From the NCBI RefSeq assembly GCF_900496965.1, contig NZ_UFQB01000001.1:124001-188000 (forward strand): a DNA stretch of 64,000 bases, read 5' to 3'. Positions 54,321 to 64,000 of this stretch are shown piece after piece (position 1 is the stretch's first letter; every line of letters starts with the position of its first letter). The position numbers were made by a program, and so were the translations under genes. The notes beneath the pieces were generated by a model. That model made no database searches and was not told the origin of the DNA. It saw only the letters and a program-made list of their open reading frames with translations. Source of the stretch: Achromobacter agilis (lineage in GTDB: Bacteria > Pseudomonadota > Gammaproteobacteria > Burkholderiales > Burkholderiaceae_B).

Positions 54321-56245
54321 GGTTGGCGCACCACCTCGGTAGCAATGGTTTCAACCGAGGACAGGGCATCCGCGCGCTCCGGCCGCACGATCTTGTCCTG
54401 CCGGTCCTGGGCCAGCCAGTAATCGAATACCTTGCGCGCGACCGGCGCGGCCACGCTCGCGCCCCAGCCGGCGTTCTCGACGATCAGCGCCACGGCGATG
54501 CGGGGGTGTTCCAGCGGCGCGAAGCCCATGAACAAAGCATGATCGCGCAGGCGCTCATCGATGGCGCTGGCGCGGTAATGGCCGCCCCGCAGGCTGAACA
54601 CCTGCGCGGTGCCCGTCTTACCGGCGGCCTGGTACGGCGTGTTGGCGAACGCGCGCCGCGCCGTGCCGGCGCGCACCACGTCCGCCATGGCGTTCTTGAT
54701 CACGTCGACGTTGGCCTGCTTGAGCGGAATCCGGTAGTCCGGCGTGGATTCGGAGGGCTTGGCCACGCCGCTGCGCGGATCGCGCACGGCATGCACCAGG
54801 TGCGGGCGGCGATACAGGCCGTTGTTGGCCAGCGTGGACGTCCCTTGCGCCAGCTGCAGCAGCGTGAAGGCGTTGTAGCCCTGCCCGACTGCCACGGAAA
54901 TCGTCTCACCCGCGTACCAGCGCTGGCGCTCCTTGTCCTTGTAGGCCGAGCGCTTCCAGTCGGTGGACGGCAGCACCCCGCGCTTCTCGCCTTCCAGGTC
55001 GATGCCGGTGATCTGGCCGAACCCGAATTGCTTGGTGAAATCGTGCAGCGCGTTCACCCCGATCTCGGGGCCGAGTGAATAGAAGTAAGTGTCGGACGAC
55101 ACCACGATGGCCTTGTGCATGTCGGTCATGCCGTAGGCCGCGCCGCCCGCGTTGCGGAACTTCTGGCCGCCGAACTCGAAGTAGCCCGGGTCCGAAATCC
55201 GGTCCGTGGCCCGGCGCTTGCCCAGTTCCAGCGCGGCCAGGCCCACGAAAGGTTTGTAGGTGGAACCGATGGGATAGGTGCCGTACAGCGGCCGGTTGAT
55301 CAGCGGATGGTCCGGCGATTCGTTCAGCATGCGCCAGTTGTCCACGTCGATCCCGTCCACGAACAGATTGGGATCGAAAGACGGCTGCGAGACGAAGGCC
55401 AGCACCTCGCCGGTGTCGGGATCGAGGGCGACCAGCGCGCCGCGCCGCCCCTCGAACGCATCTTCGGCCACCTTCTGCAGGCCCAGGTCGATGGACAACA
55501 GGATGTCGGAGCCGGGCACCGGATCAATCCGGCGCAGCGTGCGCATAGGGCGCCCGCCGGCCGTCACTTCGACCTCTTCCAGGCCGGTGCGGCCGTGCAG
55601 CTGCTCTTCCCAGGTCTTTTCGATGCCCTTCTTGCCGATGACGTCGGTGCCGCGGTAGTTGCCCAGCAGGCCGGTGCGGTCCAGCTCTTCGATGTCGCCC
55701 TCGGCGATGCGGCCGATATAGCCCACCACGTGGGCGGCGGACGCGCCCTGCGGATACTCGCGCACCCAGCGGGCGCGCAATTCCACGCCCGGGAACTGGA
55801 AGGCATGCGCGGCGAACCAGGCAGCCTCGGTATCGTTGAGGTTGTTGCGCAGCTGCAGGCTGGCGTAGCGGCTGGACTCGGCGGCGCGGCGCTTGAAGCG
55901 CCGCTGGTCGGCCGGGCTGATATACACGACCTCGGTCAGCCGCTCGAACAGCTCGTTCATGTTGCCGGCCTTGGCCGGCACGACCTCCAGCGTATAGGTG
56001 CGGTAGTTGCGCGCCAGCACTTCACCGTTGCGATCCAGGATTTCACCGCGGCGGGGCGGGATCGGCACAACGGCGATGCGGTTGCGGTCGGCGCGTTCGG
56101 ACAGGCCTTCGTAGCGGTCGACCTGCAAGTACCAGAAGCGGCCGACCAGCACGCCGAAGCACGCCAGCGCGAAAATGCCGCCCACCCAGGCGCGCAGGCG
56201 GAAACGCTGCTTCTGCTGCTGGCCGGTTTTCTTGAATTCGAACAT
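54317..56245 (-). CDS. mrdA: Penicillin-binding protein 2
   Basis: A 642-residue class B transpeptidase. It has one N-terminal helix (WVGGIFALACFGVLVGRFWYL, near 20-40), then the RGEILDRNGEVLARN pedestal. The transpeptidase domain has STYK near residue 327 (PIGSTYKPFVG), a SSD motif (VVSSDTYFYSLG) and AAGKTGTAQVF near 537-547. It cross-links side-wall peptidoglycan with RodA and MreC. The ATG start at 56245 lies 16 bases after mreD, and its end overlaps rodA (ATGA). Confidence 0.96.
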   Translation of the reverse strand: MFEFKKTGQQQKQRFRLRAWVGGIFALACFGVLVGRFWYLQVDRYEGLSERADRNRIAVVPIPPRRGEILDRNGEVLARNYRTYTLEVVPAKAGNMNELFERLTEVVYISPADQRRFKRRAAESSRYASLQLRNNLNDTEAAWFAAHAFQFPGVELRARWVREYPQGASAAHVVGYIGRIAEGDIEELDRTGLLGNYRGTDVIGKKGIEKTWEEQLHGRTGLEEVEVTAGGRPMRTLRRIDPVPGSDILLSIDLGLQKVAEDAFEGRRGALVALDPDTGEVLAFVSQPSFDPNLFVDGIDVDNWRMLNESPDHPLINRPLYGTYPIGSTYKPFVGLAALELGKRRATDRISDPGYFEFGGQKFRNAGGAAYGMTDMHKAIVVSSDTYFYSLGPEIGVNALHDFTKQFGFGQITGIDLEGEKRGVLPSTDWKRSAYKDKERQRWYAGETISVAVGQGYNAFTLLQLAQGTSTLANNGLYRRPHLVHAVRDPRSGVAKPSESTPDYRIPLKQANVDVIKNAMADVVRAGTARRAFANTPYQAAGKTGTAQVFSLRGGHYRASAIDERLRDHALFMGFAPLEHPRIAVALIVENAGWGASVAAPVARKVFDYWLAQDRQDKIVRPERADALSSVETIATEVVRQP

Positions 56246-56260
56246 GACGCGGCGCCGCCG

Positions 56261-56827
56261 TCAGGCGGAGGACGATTCGGCGTCGTCGGCACCGCGCTGC
56301 GGCAAGTGCAGGACCCAGCCCGCCAGCGGCCACAGGGCGGTGGTCAGGAGCACGCTGATGCCCCAGTCCCAGCCCGGCCATTTGCCGGCCAGCCAGGCGT
56401 GGATGATCTGGGTCAGGAAGCGAGCGACGAAGAACACAGGCAGCATGTGCATCGCCTGGCTCCAGAGGTCGAACCGCTGCAGCCGGCGGTGCAGCACCAC
56501 GGCGCCGTACGCGACCAGTGTGTACGAGAGCGCATGCTCGCCCAGCAGGCCGGCGTCGTGCACGTCCATCAGCAAACCGAAGAAAAAGGCCGTGAACAGG
56601 CCCACGCGGCGCGGCTCGTGGACGCACCAGAAGGCAATGATCAGCAACAGCACGTCGGGCGCGCCCTGCCACAGGCGCCAGGGCAGCAGGGAAATCAGCC
56701 ACGCCAGCAGCACGGTGCCCCAGACGAACACACCGTGCGCCGGACCGGACAGGCGGTCGGGCTGTACGTTGCTGGGCGTGCCCAGGCGAGGCCGGGCCTG
56801 CCCCGCGGATTGATTAGTCCGATCCAC
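56261..56827 (-). CDS. mreD: Rod-shape-determining protein MreD
   Basis: A 188-residue inner-membrane protein with about five hydrophobic helices, for example VFVWGTVLLAWLISLLPW, VLLLIIAFWC and GLFTAFFFGLLMDVHDAGLLGEHALSYTL. The MDV-AGLLGEHAL block is a family hallmark. I chose the GTG at 56827 because GGAGG lies 9-13 bases upstream and the frame overlaps the mreC stop by 14 bases. It has a hydrophilic N-terminal extension of about 30 residues, longer than E. coli MreD. Confidence 0.85.
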   Translation of the reverse strand: MDRTNQSAGQARPRLGTPSNVQPDRLSGPAHGVFVWGTVLLAWLISLLPWRLWQGAPDVLLLIIAFWCVHEPRRVGLFTAFFFGLLMDVHDAGLLGEHALSYTLVAYGAVVLHRRLQRFDLWSQAMHMLPVFFVARFLTQIIHAWLAGKWPGWDWGISVLLTTALWPLAGWVLHLPQRGADDAESSSA

Positions 56828-57698
56828 CGGAATCGACCTCCTGACGGTTGGATTCGGCGCGGGCCACATCCACCTGCAACACCAGGAAGTGGCGGTAGCG
56901 TTCGGGATGGGCCAGCGGTTCGCCCACGGCGCGCGCAAAGCCGGATGCGGTATCGCGCTCGACCAAGGTCACCTTGGCCACCGGCAGGCCGGCGGGAAAC
57001 AGGCCGCCGACGCCGCTGGTAACGATCGTGTCGCCTTCCTTGATGTCGGCGTTGGCCGCCAGGTAGCGGACTTCAATCTTGCCCGGGGAATTGCCCCCGA
57101 ACGCGATCAGCCGCAAGCCGTTGCGCAGCAACTGCACGGGAATGGAGACCTGCTCATCGGTGATCAGGGCCGCTTCGGCGGTCATGGGCGTGACGCGGAC
57201 GATCTGCCCGACCACGCCGCCTTCGTCGATCACGGGCATGCCCGGCGCCAGGCCGGCCTTGCTGCCCTTGTTGAAGACCAGGCGCTGGGTGAATGCGTTG
57301 GTGGGCTCGTACATGACCTCCACCACCACGGCCGACTGCGCCACGGTGTCGGTCACGCCCAGCAGGCGGCGCAGTTGCGCGTTCTCGGCGGCCAGCTGGG
57401 CCGCGTGCGTGGCCACCTGGGCCAGCTCGATGCGCTGGCGCTGCAGGGCTTCGTTTTCGCTACGGATGAGATTGGCCGCGTTGACCCATTCGTTCACTTG
57501 CTGGACGAGGTCGCGCGGCGCCATGACGGCGCGCTGGAAGGGGTACAGCGCCACGGACATTGCCCGGCGCGCCGGTTCCAGCATGCGCCATTGCGAATCC
57601 ATGATGATCAGGGCCAGGGCAAGGACGACCAGAACAACCAGCCGCACCTCCGCAGGTGGACCGCGCCTGAATAGGGGGGGAGTCCCTTGTCGTTGCAT
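56814..57698 (-). CDS. mreC: Rod-shape-determining protein MreC
   Basis: A 294-residue bitopic protein. One helix (VRLVVLVVLALALIIMDSQW, about 18-36) is followed by a coiled coil (about 65-110, VNEWVNAANLIRSENEALQRQRIELAQ split) and two beta domains with GSKAGLAPGMPVIDEGGVVGQIV and SGVGGLFPAGLPVAKV. MreC activates PBP2-RodA. The tail RAESNRQEVDSGGSD is short and polar. It overlaps mreD by 14 bases and lies 84 bases after mreB. Confidence 0.94.
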   Translation of the reverse strand: MQRQGTPPLFRRGPPAEVRLVVLVVLALALIIMDSQWRMLEPARRAMSVALYPFQRAVMAPRDLVQQVNEWVNAANLIRSENEALQRQRIELAQVATHAAQLAAENAQLRRLLGVTDTVAQSAVVVEVMYEPTNAFTQRLVFNKGSKAGLAPGMPVIDEGGVVGQIVRVTPMTAEAALITDEQVSIPVQLLRNGLRLIAFGGNSPGKIEVRYLAANADIKEGDTIVTSGVGGLFPAGLPVAKVTLVERDTASGFARAVGEPLAHPERYRHFLVLQVDVARAESNRQEVDSGGSD

Positions 57699-57740
57699 GA
57701 ATCTCAGCCCGGACGCCCGCGCCCGTCGCTCCGGCAGCGG

Positions 57741-57768
57741 CCGGAGCCGTGAAAAAGCGAGGCTCCGG
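57741..57768 (-). promoter_or_regulatory. Hairpin between mreB and mreC
   Basis: CCGGAGCC and GGCTCCGG form an 8-bp stem around a 12-base loop in the 84-base gap. On the minus strand the loop holds a run of T but none follows the stem. It may be a pause or processing site that makes mreB more abundant than the downstream genes. Confidence 0.45.
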
Positions 57769-57782
57769 GCTGGCGGGCAAAA

Positions 57783-58832
<1,050 letters not shown>

Positions 58833-59053
58833 TCAGCTAAATTCTGGGGGGAATTGGGTTCATGCCGCGGGGCGTAGGGCCCGAAAAGGGACGGGTCCGC
58901 CTGTCTTCACGACGATTAAACCGTGAATCATAACTTATAATTTCCCCGGAAATAGCGCATAAATGCAGGCTATTCAAGCTTTGTAACGGGTTCGGCGTAT
59001 GCATACTGCCCTGTCCCGCCCTTCGGCCTTCGCTTATCGAATTTGCAATCCCC

Positions 59054-59362
59054 ATGGCGCTCAATGACACAGATGTGGCCCGCATTGCCCGGCTGGCCAG
59101 AATTGAACTGACCCCCGGACAACGCGCGCTCGCGCAAGCCGAACTCAACGGCATTCTCCACCTGATCGAACGGCTCCAGTCGGTCGACACCCAAGGCGTC
59201 GAACCCCTGGCCCACCCCCTGTCCGCCCATGAGGACATCGTGCTGCGCCTGCGTGACGACGCCGTGACCGAAGCCAGTTCGGAAGCCCGCCGCCAGGACC
59301 TCCTGGCCAACGCTCCCGATGCCCAGGACGGCCTGTTCCTGGTTCCCAAGGTCCTGGATTAA
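59054..59362 (+). CDS. gatC: Asp/Glu-tRNA amidotransferase subunit C
   Basis: A 102-residue small subunit that bridges GatA and GatB. It has MALNDTDVARIARLARIELTPGQ and EPLAHPL near residue 55, both typical. It stabilises the complex that converts Asp-tRNA(Asn) or Glu-tRNA(Gln) to the amide forms. It is 3 bases upstream of gatA. Confidence 0.95.
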   Translation: MALNDTDVARIARLARIELTPGQRALAQAELNGILHLIERLQSVDTQGVEPLAHPLSAHEDIVLRLRDDAVTEASSEARRQDLLANAPDAQDGLFLVPKVLD

Positions 59363-59365
59363 GTC

Positions 59366-60886
59366 ATGACGAAACCCGCTCTGCATACCCAATTCGAGGG
59401 GATCGCCGGCCTGCGCGCGGCCCTCGCGCAACGCCAGGTCAGCGCCGTCGACCTCGCTCAAAGCGCCTTGGCGGCGGCCGAAACGGCCAGCAGCCTGAAT
59501 AGCTTTTTACATATTGACGCCGAATTGACGCTGGCCCAGGCCCGCGCCGCCGACGTGGCGCTGGCGTCCGGCTCGGCCGGCCCGCTGGCCGGCGTCCCGA
59601 TCGCCCACAAGGACGCGTTCGTCACCCGCGGCTGGCGCACCACCGCCGGCAGCAAGATGCTCGACGGCTACGTCAGCCCCTTCGACGCCACCGTCGTGGA
59701 ACGGCTGCAGCAGGCCGGCGCCGTGTCGCTGGGCAAGCTGAACTGCGATGAATTCGCCATGGGTTCCGGCAACGAGAACTCCGCGTACGGCGCCGTGAAG
59801 AACCCCTGGGACCACGCCGCCGTGCCCGGCGGCTCCTCGGGCGGCTCCGCCGCTGCCGTGGCGGCCCGCCTGGTGGCAGCCGCCACCGGCACCGACACCG
59901 GCGGCTCGGTGCGCCAGCCCGCCGCCCTGTGCGGCGTCAGCGGCATCAAGCCCACGTACGGTACGGTATCGCGCTACGGCATGGTGGCCTTCGGCTCCAG
60001 CCTGGACCAGGCCGGCCCGCTGGCCCCCAGCAGCCGCGACCTGCTCGAGCTCCTGGACGTCATCAGCGGCTTCGACCCGCGCGACGCCACCAGCCTGCAG
60101 AAGTGCGACGATGCCGTGAACGAACCCGGCCGGGTCCGCCGCGGCTTCGACGCCGCGCAGAGCCGTTTCGACGCCGCCGGCAGCCAGCCGCTCAAGGGCC
60201 TGCGCATCGGCGTGCCCGAGGAATATTTCGGCGCCGGCCTGGCGCCGGACGTGGCCGCCGCGGTCGAAGCCGCGCTGGCCCAGTTCGAAGCGCTGGGCGC
60301 CGTGCGCGTGCCGGTCTCGCTGCCGCGCACCGAGCTGGCCATCCCCGCCTACTACGTGATCGCCCCCGCCGAAGCGTCCAGCAACCTGGCCCGCTACGAC
60401 GGCGTGCGCTACGGCCACCGCGCCGCCCAGTACGGCGACCTGAACGAAATGATCAGCCGCTCGCGGGCGGAAGGCTTCGGCGACGAGGTCAAGCGCCGCA
60501 TCCTGATCGGCACCTACGTGCTGTCCCACGGCTACTACGACGCCTACTACCTGCAGGCGCAACGCCTGCGCCGCATGATTGCGCAGGACTTCCAGCGCGC
60601 CTACGCGGACCAGTGCGACGTGATCATGGGCCCCGTTACGCCCACCGTGGCGAAGAACATCGGCGACAACCGCGACGATCCCACCGCCGACTGGCTGGCC
60701 GACGTCTACACGCTGGGCGTCAGCCTGGCCGGCCTGCCCGCCATGTCCGTCCCCTGCGGCTTCGGCCATGGCGGACGGCCCGTCGGCCTGCAGATCATCG
60801 GCAACTACTTCGACGAGGGCCGCCTCCTGGCCATCGCCGACCGCTACCAACAAGTCACCGACTGGCATAAGCGGAGTCCGCTTTGA
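59366..60886 (+). CDS. gatA: Asp/Glu-tRNA amidotransferase subunit A
   Basis: A 506-residue amidase-signature enzyme that releases ammonia from glutamine. The catalytic Lys is in VPIAHKDAF near 78. The amidase loop [17 protein letters not shown] holds the cis-Ser and the nucleophile Ser, followed by [17 protein letters not shown]. It is in the usual gatC-gatA-gatB order, but about 256 bases of repeated GC-rich DNA separate it from gatB instead of a few bases. Confidence 0.96.
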   Translation: MTKPALHTQFEGIAGLRAALAQRQVSAVDLAQSALAAAETASSLNSFLHIDAELTLAQARAADVALASGSAGPLAGVPIAHKDAFVTRGWRTTAGSKMLDGYVSPFDATVVERLQQAGAVSLGKLNCDEFAMGSGNENSAYGAVKNPWDHAAVPGGSSGGSAAAVAARLVAAATGTDTGGSVRQPAALCGVSGIKPTYGTVSRYGMVAFGSSLDQAGPLAPSSRDLLELLDVISGFDPRDATSLQKCDDAVNEPGRVRRGFDAAQSRFDAAGSQPLKGLRIGVPEEYFGAGLAPDVAAAVEAALAQFEALGAVRVPVSLPRTELAIPAYYVIAPAEASSNLARYDGVRYGHRAAQYGDLNEMISRSRAEGFGDEVKRRILIGTYVLSHGYYDAYYLQAQRLRRMIAQDFQRAYADQCDVIMGPVTPTVAKNIGDNRDDPTADWLADVYTLGVSLAGLPAMSVPCGFGHGGRPVGLQIIGNYFDEGRLLAIADRYQQVTDWHKRSPL

Positions 60887-60890
60887 TGAG

Positions 60891-61098
60891 CCCCCACGCT
60901 CGCTGCCCCCGCGACGGGGCTGCCAGCGCCTTGGGGTGGCCCGGCGGCGTCTGCGTGCCCCCACGCTCGCTCCGCTCGCTGCCCCCCGAGGGGGCTGCCA
61001 GCGCCTTGGGGCGGCCCGGCGGCCCCTGCGTGCCCCCACGCTCGCTCCGCTCGCTGCCCCCCGAGGGGGCTGCCAGCGCCTTGGGGCGGCCCGGCGGC
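60891..61098 (+). repeat. Tandem GC-rich repeats between gatA and gatB
   Basis: Three head-to-tail units starting CCCCCACGCTCGCT at 60891, 60958 and 61033. Units 2 and 3 are identical over 66 bases (60958-61023 and 61033-61098). Unit 1 is shorter (67 versus 75 bases period), lacking the CGCTCCGCT step. Each unit contains CCCCC-GAG-GGGG-type and GCC-GGGGCGGCCCGGCGGC pairing segments, related in style to the elements at 3399 and 48203. Confidence 0.9.
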
Positions 61099-61142
61099 GC
61101 CGGCGCCGCTCCGCTGCGCACTACTGATTGGAACTAGAGATA

Positions 61143-62600
61143 ATGAACTGGGAAATCGTCATCGGCCTGGAAACGCACACCCAGCTTTCCACCGACTCCA
61201 AGATTTTTTCGGGCAGCAGCACCCAATTCGGCGCCGCGCCCAACACCCACGCCAACGAGGTCGACCTGGCGCTGCCGGGCAGCCTTCCCGTCATGAACCG
61301 CGGCGCGGCCGAACGCGCCATCCGCTTCGGCCTGGCAGTGGGCGCCACCATCGCGCCGCGCTCGGTGTTCGCGCGCAAGAACTACTTCTACCCCGACCTG
61401 CCCAAGGGCTACCAGATCAGCCAGTACGAACTGCCCGTGGTCGTGGGCGGCTCGCTGTCCTTCTTCGTGGGCGAGGAAGAAAAAACCGTCAACCTGACGC
61501 GCGCGCACCTGGAAGAGGACGCGGGCAAGTCGCTGCATGACGACTTCCACCTTGCCAACGGCGCCCCCGGCAGCGGCATCGACCTGAACCGCGCCGGCAC
61601 GCCGCTGCTGGAGATCGTGACGGAACCCGAAATGCGCTCGGCCGCCGAGGCCGTGTCTTATGCCCGCGCCCTGCACAGCCTGGTCGTCTGGCTGGGCATC
61701 TGCGACGGCAACATGCAGGAAGGCTCGTTCCGCTGCGACGCCAACGTATCGGTACGCCCCGTGGGCCAGAAGGAATTCGGCACCCGCACCGAGATCAAGA
61801 ACGTCAACTCGTTCCGCTTCCTCGAACGCGCCATCGTCTATGAAGCGCGCCGCCAGATCGAACTGATCGAAGACGGCGGCACGGTGGTGCAGGAAACCCG
61901 CCTGTACGACGCCGACCGCGATGAAACGCGCAGCATGCGCAGCAAAGAAGACGCGCACGACTACCGCTACTTCCCGGATCCCGACCTGCCCCCGCTGGTG
62001 ATCTCCGGCGCCTGGGTGGACGAGGTGCGCGCCGCCATGCCCGAACTCCCGGCCGCGCTGCGCGCCCGCTTCGAGTCGGACTACGGCCTCACCGCCTACG
62101 ACGCGGCCCAGCTCTCCGGCAGCCGCGGCCTGGCCGCGTACTTCGAGGCGGTGGCCCAGGCCCTGCCGGCTGGCCAGGCCAAGCTGGCGGCCAACTGGAT
62201 CATGGGCGAAGTGGCCGCGACGCTGAACAAGGAAGAAAAGGACATCGCCGACTCGCCCGTGCAGGCGCCCGCCCTGGCAGCCCTGATCGGCCGCATCATC
62301 GACGGCACCATCTCCAACAAGATCGCCCGTGAAGTGTTCGGCGCCATGTGGGCTGGCGAGCATGGCGGCCAGCCCGACGCCATCATCGAGGCGCGCGGCC
62401 TGAAGCAGATCAGCGACACGGGCGCCATCGGCGCCATGATCGACGAAGTGCTGGCCGCCAACCCGGCCATCGTGGAAGAGTACCGGGCCGGCAAGCAGAA
62501 GGCGTTCAACTCGCTGGTCGGCCAGATCATGAAGGCCGCGCGCGGCAAGGCCAACCCGCAGCAGGTAAATGAACTGCTGAAGCAAAAGCTGGACGCCTGA
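61143..62600 (+). CDS. gatB: Asp/Glu-tRNA amidotransferase subunit B
   Basis: A 485-residue kinase/transamidase subunit. The metal and ammonia-tunnel region has [22 protein letters not shown] at the N terminus, [18 protein letters not shown] and [29 protein letters not shown]. The C-terminal YqeY-like helical domain starts near 335. The start is ATG 61143; a TTG 15 bases upstream is in frame. It ends at a strong bidirectional terminator. Confidence 0.96.
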   Translation: MNWEIVIGLETHTQLSTDSKIFSGSSTQFGAAPNTHANEVDLALPGSLPVMNRGAAERAIRFGLAVGATIAPRSVFARKNYFYPDLPKGYQISQYELPVVVGGSLSFFVGEEEKTVNLTRAHLEEDAGKSLHDDFHLANGAPGSGIDLNRAGTPLLEIVTEPEMRSAAEAVSYARALHSLVVWLGICDGNMQEGSFRCDANVSVRPVGQKEFGTRTEIKNVNSFRFLERAIVYEARRQIELIEDGGTVVQETRLYDADRDETRSMRSKEDAHDYRYFPDPDLPPLVISGAWVDEVRAAMPELPAALRARFESDYGLTAYDAAQLSGSRGLAAYFEAVAQALPAGQAKLAANWIMGEVAATLNKEEKDIADSPVQAPALAALIGRIIDGTISNKIAREVFGAMWAGEHGGQPDAIIEARGLKQISDTGAIGAMIDEVLAANPAIVEEYRAGKQKAFNSLVGQIMKAARGKANPQQVNELLKQKLDA

Positions 62601-62625
62601 CGCAGTCCACGGGCAATCCGCCTGA

Positions 62626-62669
62626 CAAAAAGAAGCCGCGGACACCAATGTGCTGCGGCTTCTTTTTTT
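62626..62669. terminator. Bidirectional terminator between gatB and pyrE
   Basis: AAAAAGAAGCCGC and GCGGCTTCTTTTTTT pair around GGACACCAATGTGCT. The T-run on each strand suits both the plus-strand gat genes and the minus-strand pyrE. Confidence 0.88.
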
Positions 62670-62698
62670 GCCCGGGATGCCCGGGCGACCTTGCCTGC

Positions 62699-63385
62699 TT
62701 ACTTGACGCCGTACTTCGTCCGGTAGGCCAGCACGGCATCGCGGTGCTCGCCGAAAGCGGCGTCGTCCTGCAGCAGGGCCAGGATGTCCGACAGCGAGGC
62801 AATCGAAACCACCGGGATGCCATAGGTCTTCGCCACGTCCTGCACGGCGGAGTGCGCCGACAGGGCGTCGTCCGGGCCCGCGCGCTCCATGCGGTCCATG
62901 GCGATCAGCACGGCGGCCGGCTCGGCGCCCGCGGCACGGATGATTTCCACCGATTCGCGCACCGACGTGCCCGCGGTGATCACGTCGTCGATGATGACGA
63001 CCTTGCCCTGCAGCGGCGCGCCCACCAGCGTGCCGCCTTCGCCATGGTCCTTGGCTTCCTTGCGGTTGTACGCGAAGGGCACGTCGCCGCGGCCCTGCAT
63101 GTCAGGATGGCCGGCCAGCGCGATCGCCGTTGCCGTGGCCAGCGGGATACCCTTGTAGGCCGGCCCGAAGAGCATATCGAACGCCACGCCCGAATCCAGC
63201 AGCGCCTGGGCGTAGAACTGCGCCAGCGCGCCGACCGAGCGGCCGCTGTTGAACAGGCCCGCGTTAAAGAAATAGGGACTCATGCGGCCCGACTTGACCT
63301 TGAAGCTGCCGAATCGCAGCACGCCCTCGTTCAGGGCGAAGCGGACGAAATCGAGGGCGGTGGCGGAGGAATGGGCGGCGGGCAT
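62699..63385 (-). CDS. pyrE: Orotate phosphoribosyltransferase
   Basis: A 228-residue OPRTase of pyrimidine synthesis, joining orotate and PRPP to OMP. The PRPP loop is [37 protein letters not shown] and [20 protein letters not shown] match the fold, as does [15 protein letters not shown], the flexible catalytic loop. I chose ATG 63385 ([16 protein letters not shown]), the usual start. It is divergent from the exonuclease gene. Confidence 0.95.
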   Translation of the reverse strand: MPAAHSSATALDFVRFALNEGVLRFGSFKVKSGRMSPYFFNAGLFNSGRSVGALAQFYAQALLDSGVAFDMLFGPAYKGIPLATATAIALAGHPDMQGRGDVPFAYNRKEAKDHGEGGTLVGAPLQGKVVIIDDVITAGTSVRESVEIIRAAGAEPAAVLIAMDRMERAGPDDALSAHSAVQDVAKTYGIPVVSIASLSDILALLQDDAAFGEHRDAVLAYRTKYGVK

Positions 63386-63516
63386 GCGAGAGAATCCAGT
63401 AGATGGCAAACGCAGGCATTTTATCCGCTGTCAGGGCTTTTCCCGGGCAGCGGTGCCGAGTCGGTTAAATTCCTGGCATTGTCCGGCCTTCGCGGCCGCC
63501 CTACAGGAGTCTCGCT

Positions 63517-64000
63517 TTGCTGCGCATCACGTCTATCAATCTCAACGGAATCCGGTCCGCCTTCCGCAAGGGCCTGCAACCCTGGATGGAGAAGCATGCC
63601 GCGGACGTGCTTTGCCTGCAGGAAATCAAGATTGCCCATGACGACCTGACCGAAGACCTGCGCCATCCCCCCGGCTATACCGGCCACTTCCACCATGCGG
63701 TCAAAAAAGGCTACAGCGGTGTCGGCATCTACCTGCGCAATGCGGCCGAACGCGTGAACACCGGCCTGGGCTGCGAGGAATTCGATCCCGAGGGCCGCAT
63801 CATCCGCGCCGACTGGAAGAACCTGTCGGTGATCAGCGCCTACCTGCCGTCGGGCTCCAGCGGCGACGAACGGCAGCAGGCGAAGTACCGCTTTCTGGAC
63901 CGTTTCGGTCCCTGGATCGACGGCCTGATGCACGAACACCGGACCACCGGCCGCGAGTTCATCATTTGCGGCGACTGGAACATCGCCCACAAGGAAATCG
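63517..64000 (+). CDS. Exodeoxyribonuclease III family protein, 5' part
   Basis: The frame runs off the window at base 64000 with 161 residues seen. It opens LRITSINLNGIRSAFRKG, with metal-binding Asn8 and VLCLQEIKI containing the metal Glu. GYSGVGIYLRN and ICGDWNIAHKEI (catalytic Asp/Asn pair) follow. It is an ExoIII/AP endonuclease, xthA type, repairing abasic sites. The start codon is a TTG at 63517 (AGGAG 8 bases upstream); no ATG is near. Confidence 0.9.
   Translation, partial: MLRITSINLNGIRSAFRKGLQPWMEKHAADVLCLQEIKIAHDDLTEDLRHPPGYTGHFHHAVKKGYSGVGIYLRNAAERVNTGLGCEEFDPEGRIIRADWKNLSVISAYLPSGSSGDERQQAKYRFLDRFGPWIDGLMHEHRTTGREFIICGDWNIAHKEI

Noticed and set aside
60891-61098. CRISPR array between gatA and gatB
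   Set aside because: The units are continuous tandem repeats without unique spacers.

Overview
The window is a GC-rich, gene-dense stretch of a betaproteobacterial chromosome. The gene content points to the Alcaligenaceae, most likely the Bordetella/Achromobacter group. Reasons: a Bug-type (TctC) solute receptor, a Bordetella-like 16-strand porin, a DUF4148 protein, an hpf-ptsN-hprK-rapZ order typical of betaproteobacteria, and mreBCD-mrdA-rodA divergent from gatCAB. The genus call is inference from gene families and synteny. No rRNA, tRNA, CRISPR array, prophage or insertion sequence was seen.

Layout. 1-2.3 kb: end of an unknown gene, a HAD hydrolase, a PPOX flavoprotein and a CYTH protein. 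2.3-6.8 kb: fmt and def (minus), divergent dprA, then mvaB and a small membrane protein. 6.8-11.6 kb: a cluster of GTGTCTGACAC palindromes, an amino-acid binding protein, a PLP aminotransferase, yggS and a Bug receptor. 11.7-18 kb: a 1319-residue FAD/Fe-S fusion oxidoreductase, a YqaA-like membrane protein and ilvA. 18-22 kb: porin, a DUF4148 repeat protein, a LysR regulator and apt. 22-29 kb: a cydABXDC operon behind its likely GbsR/MarR regulator, whose promoter carries a near-perfect palindrome. 29-34.3 kb: purT, then kdsD-kdsC-lptC-lptA-lptB for LPS Kdo synthesis and LPS transport. 34.5-42 kb: hpf, ptsN, hprK, then a MocR regulator and two cytochrome c genes, then rapZ and rlpA. 42-46 kb: ogt-rsmI (minus) divergent from yraN-diaA-dolP-tlpA. 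46-49.8 kb: a second palindrome cluster, metQ, argB, a HAD nucleotidase and slmA. 50-53.2 kb: an SLC13 transporter and an Ldh-family dehydrogenase, followed by a gene-free stretch rich in repeats. 53.2-58.8 kb: the rod-shape operon mreB-mreC-mreD-mrdA-rodA (minus). 59-64 kb: gatC-gatA-gatB with GC-rich tandem repeats between gatA and gatB, then pyrE and the start of an exonuclease III gene.

Most of the window is core metabolism and envelope biogenesis. The most unusual signal is non-coding: a modular palindromic repeat. It occurs as a four-site unit of about 165 bp in two places and as a two-site half unit in a third. All three copies lie beyond the 3' end of a plus-strand gene and before the 3' end of a minus-strand gene. 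Other regulatory candidates are an operator overlapping the gbsR-cyd promoter, an FNR-type box before the SLC13 gene, and a -10 element placed so that ptsN would be transcribed without a leader.
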